NCBI GenBank assembly: GCA_020852175.1 | Contig: JADZBH010000070.1 | Span: 25,229 to 89,228, forward strand | Length of the DNA stretch: 64,000 nucleotides | Origin: Bryobacterales bacterium | Lineage (GTDB): Bacteria; Acidobacteriota; Terriglobia; Bryobacterales; Bryobacteraceae | Direction of reading: 5' to 3' | In this document: positions 62,700 through 64,000 of the stretch, piece after piece | Layout: every line of letters begins with the position of its first letter | Position numbering within the stretch: the stretch's first letter is position 1 | Translations under genes and position numbers: made by a program | The notes under the pieces: model-generated | Told to the model about the DNA's origin: nothing | Seen by the model: the letters and a program-made list of their open reading frames with translations, nothing else | Database searches by the model: none

Positions 62700-62918
62700 A
62701 TGGCCGCTACCACTGCACGCTCGAAGCCGTATTTCAACGAGATGGAGGCCGCGCGCCACCTTGGCATCACCATCGACGAGTTCCGCGTACTGGTGCGCCG
62801 CCACATCATCGACCGCGAGGAAGACCTGAACAACATGCCCATCACCACCTTCCACGCCTCCGACCTCCTCCTGCTGCGCCTCCTCACAGGCCGGGGTACC
62901 GCGATTTCAGCCCGCTGA
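62700..62918 (+). CDS. Small helix-turn-helix-like protein
   Basis: A 72-residue protein. NEMEAARHLGITIDEFRVLVRRHII is a MerR/excisionase-type helix-turn-helix: helix, Gly-Ile turn and recognition helix. The short remaining part (ITTFHASDLLLLRLLTG) packs as a final helix. GTG 62676 is an alternative start. No neighbouring phage gene is present, so an excisionase role is unlikely; small DNA-binding proteins of this size in acidobacteria are uncharacterised. Confidence 0.6.
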   Translation: MAATTARSKPYFNEMEAARHLGITIDEFRVLVRRHIIDREEDLNNMPITTFHASDLLLLRLLTGRGTAISAR

Positions 62919-62967
62919 CTCCGCTCGGCACATTACCGCCACTACATCCCCGCCCCGCGCCCTCCTG

Positions 62968-62973
62968 TACAAT
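62968..62973 (+). promoter_or_regulatory. -10-like box before the GarR-type dehydrogenase
   Basis: TACAAT ends nine bases before ATG 62983, implying a leader of about three bases and no Shine-Dalgarno. Confidence 0.35.
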
Positions 62974-62982
62974 GGCCACTCT

Positions 62983-63876
62983 ATGGCCAAAATTGGATTT
63001 CTCGGTTTGGGCATCATGGGCTATCCCATGGCCCGCAATCTGCGCCGCGCCGGACATGAGGTGTACGTCTGGTCCCATACGTCCTCCAAATCCGAGCGCC
63101 TGGCACAGGAGGAGGGCGTCATCGCCTGCGCCACGCCGAAAGAGGTTGGCGCGGCGGCGGAATGTGCCTTTTTTTGCGTCGGCGACACAGCCATGTCCGA
63201 TCGTGTCGTGTTCGCAGCCGACGGACTCGCGGCAGGCATGGCCGCCGGTGGCGTCATCGTCGATACCAGCACCGTATCCCCCTCCTTCAGTATCGCCATG
63301 GCAGAAAAGCTGGCGGCACAGGGTATCCACTTCCTGGGAGCCCCCTGCACGGGATCGAAACCGGGGGCCGAAGGCGGCACGCTCACCTTCATGATTGGCG
63401 GCGAGAAGGCTGTTTTCGAACGCACCAGGCCCTATTTCGAGGTGATGGGCAAGAAACTCTACTATTGCGGCGGGCCCGGGCTGGGGCTGCACGCGAAACT
63501 CACGCAGAACCTTATTCTTTCCAATCTTTTGCAGGCATTCAACGAGGGGCTGGTGCTCTCCACCAAGGCGGGCGTCGATCCCTCGCTCATGCTGGAGATT
63601 CTTGATAATTCAGCGGCCAAGAGCGGACTGATCTCCTATAAGGCGCCGTTTATCTTTCGCCGTGACTTCACCACGAATTTCTCCGTGAAATGGATGCATA
63701 AGGACATCGGACTCATGCTCGACTCCGCCAGCGAGCAGGGAGTGCCGGTTCCGCTCACCGCTCTCACCCGTCAAATGTTCCAGGCGGCCATCGCACAAGG
63801 GTTGGGAGAAGACGATATTTGCTCTACTATCAAAGTGTTGGAGGAGATTGTCGGGGTCGAAGTGAAATCTTCGTGA
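62983..63876 (+). CDS. beta-Hydroxyacid dehydrogenase (GarR/3-hydroxyisobutyrate type)
   Basis: A 297-residue NAD(P)-dependent enzyme of the tartronate semialdehyde reductase/3-hydroxyisobutyrate dehydrogenase family. GFLGLGIMGYPMARNLRRAG is the Rossmann motif, DTSTVSP and GAPCTGSKPGAEGGTLTFM the substrate-binding loop, and LHAKLTQNLILSNLLQAFNE contains the catalytic Lys with a supporting Asn. It may reduce tartronate semialdehyde to glycerate, which suits the sugar-acid dehydratases in the window, but this link is an inference. The family call is secure; the substrate is not. Confidence 0.9.
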   Translation: MAKIGFLGLGIMGYPMARNLRRAGHEVYVWSHTSSKSERLAQEEGVIACATPKEVGAAAECAFFCVGDTAMSDRVVFAADGLAAGMAAGGVIVDTSTVSPSFSIAMAEKLAAQGIHFLGAPCTGSKPGAEGGTLTFMIGGEKAVFERTRPYFEVMGKKLYYCGGPGLGLHAKLTQNLILSNLLQAFNEGLVLSTKAGVDPSLMLEILDNSAAKSGLISYKAPFIFRRDFTTNFSVKWMHKDIGLMLDSASEQGVPVPLTALTRQMFQAAIAQGLGEDDICSTIKVLEEIVGVEVKSS

Positions 63877-63895
63877 TTTTGGATCTCGATTTTTG

Positions 63896-63930
63896 TTGAC
63901 ATTCCAAAATCGGTATTCTAATATTGGAAT
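63896..63930 (+). promoter_or_regulatory. Strong promoter with palindromic operator, target beyond window
   Basis: A perfect TTGACA (63896-63901), a 17-base spacer and TAATAT (63919-63924) form the best promoter match in the window. The -10 is embedded in ATTCTAATATTGGAAT (63915-63930), a 16-base palindrome with one mismatched pair. A further half-site ATTCCAAAAT lies at 63901-63910, so a dimeric repressor could bind two half-sites across the promoter. It follows the GarR-type gene by 19 bases and points rightward. No start codon is recognisable in the last 70 bases. Confidence 0.65.
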
Positions 63931-64000
63931 CAAGCCGGGGAGGCAACTCCCACCAAAGCGAGACTAACCTCACTTGATAGACCCCTGAAGCAATTCCTCC

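Noticed and set aside
1..64000. CRISPR arrays, insertion sequences, integrases or prophage genes
   Set aside because: No regularly spaced repeats, transposase motifs or terminal inverted repeats were seen.

Overview
The window is about 64 kb of GC-rich bacterial chromosome, most likely from an acidobacterium of the Bryobacterales/Solibacter type. I infer this from the mix of families: very large TonB-dependent receptor-like proteins with an N-terminal carboxypeptidase-regulatory (Cna-B-like) domain, a cytochrome-type DUF1549/DUF1553 protein paired with a DUF1501 protein, many enzymes with Tat-type leaders that are cytoplasmic elsewhere, and several RND efflux sets. I saw no phage genes, insertion sequences, integrases, CRISPR array or plasmid functions, so this looks like ordinary chromosome.

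Layout. 1-1.5 kb: end of an APC-type permease, a small zinc-ribbon protein and tRNA-Pro(GGG). 1.8-7.3 kb: long-chain acyl-CoA synthetase, inositol-monophosphatase-family phosphatase, QueD, an exported protein, a bestrophin and a SYLF-domain protein. 7.3-18.5 kb: a carbohydrate region with an enolase-superfamily sugar-acid dehydratase co-transcribed with a giant TonB-type receptor, an alkaline-phosphatase-superfamily enzyme, an exported sugar-phosphate isomerase/epimerase-like protein, a small exported protein and a second TonB-type receptor. 18.5-25.1 kb: an AddAB-like helicase/nuclease pair and a second isomerase/epimerase-like protein. 25.2-30.8 kb: a CzcCBA-type divalent-metal efflux operon. 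30.8-38.2 kb: a mutarotase-like protein, the DUF1549/1553-DUF1501 pair, a long divergent CorA-like protein and a glycine-zipper protein. 38.2-44.3 kb: an RND drug-efflux operon with a divergent PadR regulator. 44.3-46.7 kb: Maf, an HDOD protein and an unknown protein. 46.6-53.3 kb: PQQ dehydrogenase, Tat-exported SelA-like PLP enzyme, amidohydrolase, zinc alcohol dehydrogenase and a second enolase-superfamily enzyme, together a probable sugar-acid/amino-sugar catabolic block. 53.4-60.7 kb: a six-gene CusCBA-type Cu/Ag efflux operon with accessory proteins. 60.7-64 kb: PP2C phosphatase, EamA transporter, a small HTH-like protein, a GarR-type dehydrogenase, and a strong promoter with a palindromic operator for a gene beyond the window.

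Three points stand out. The window holds three RND efflux systems whose TM4 signatures predict three different substrates. A copper operon carries a Cys/His-rich leader protein and a duplicated, half-degenerate metal-binding domain. Several start codons lie only about 8-20 bases after -10-like boxes, which suggests short-leader or leaderless mRNAs. I did not see one clearly new multi-gene system; the long CorA-like protein and the extended copper operon are the best candidates for novelty. No intergenic stretch exceeds 300 bases; the longest (1517-1812) is described.
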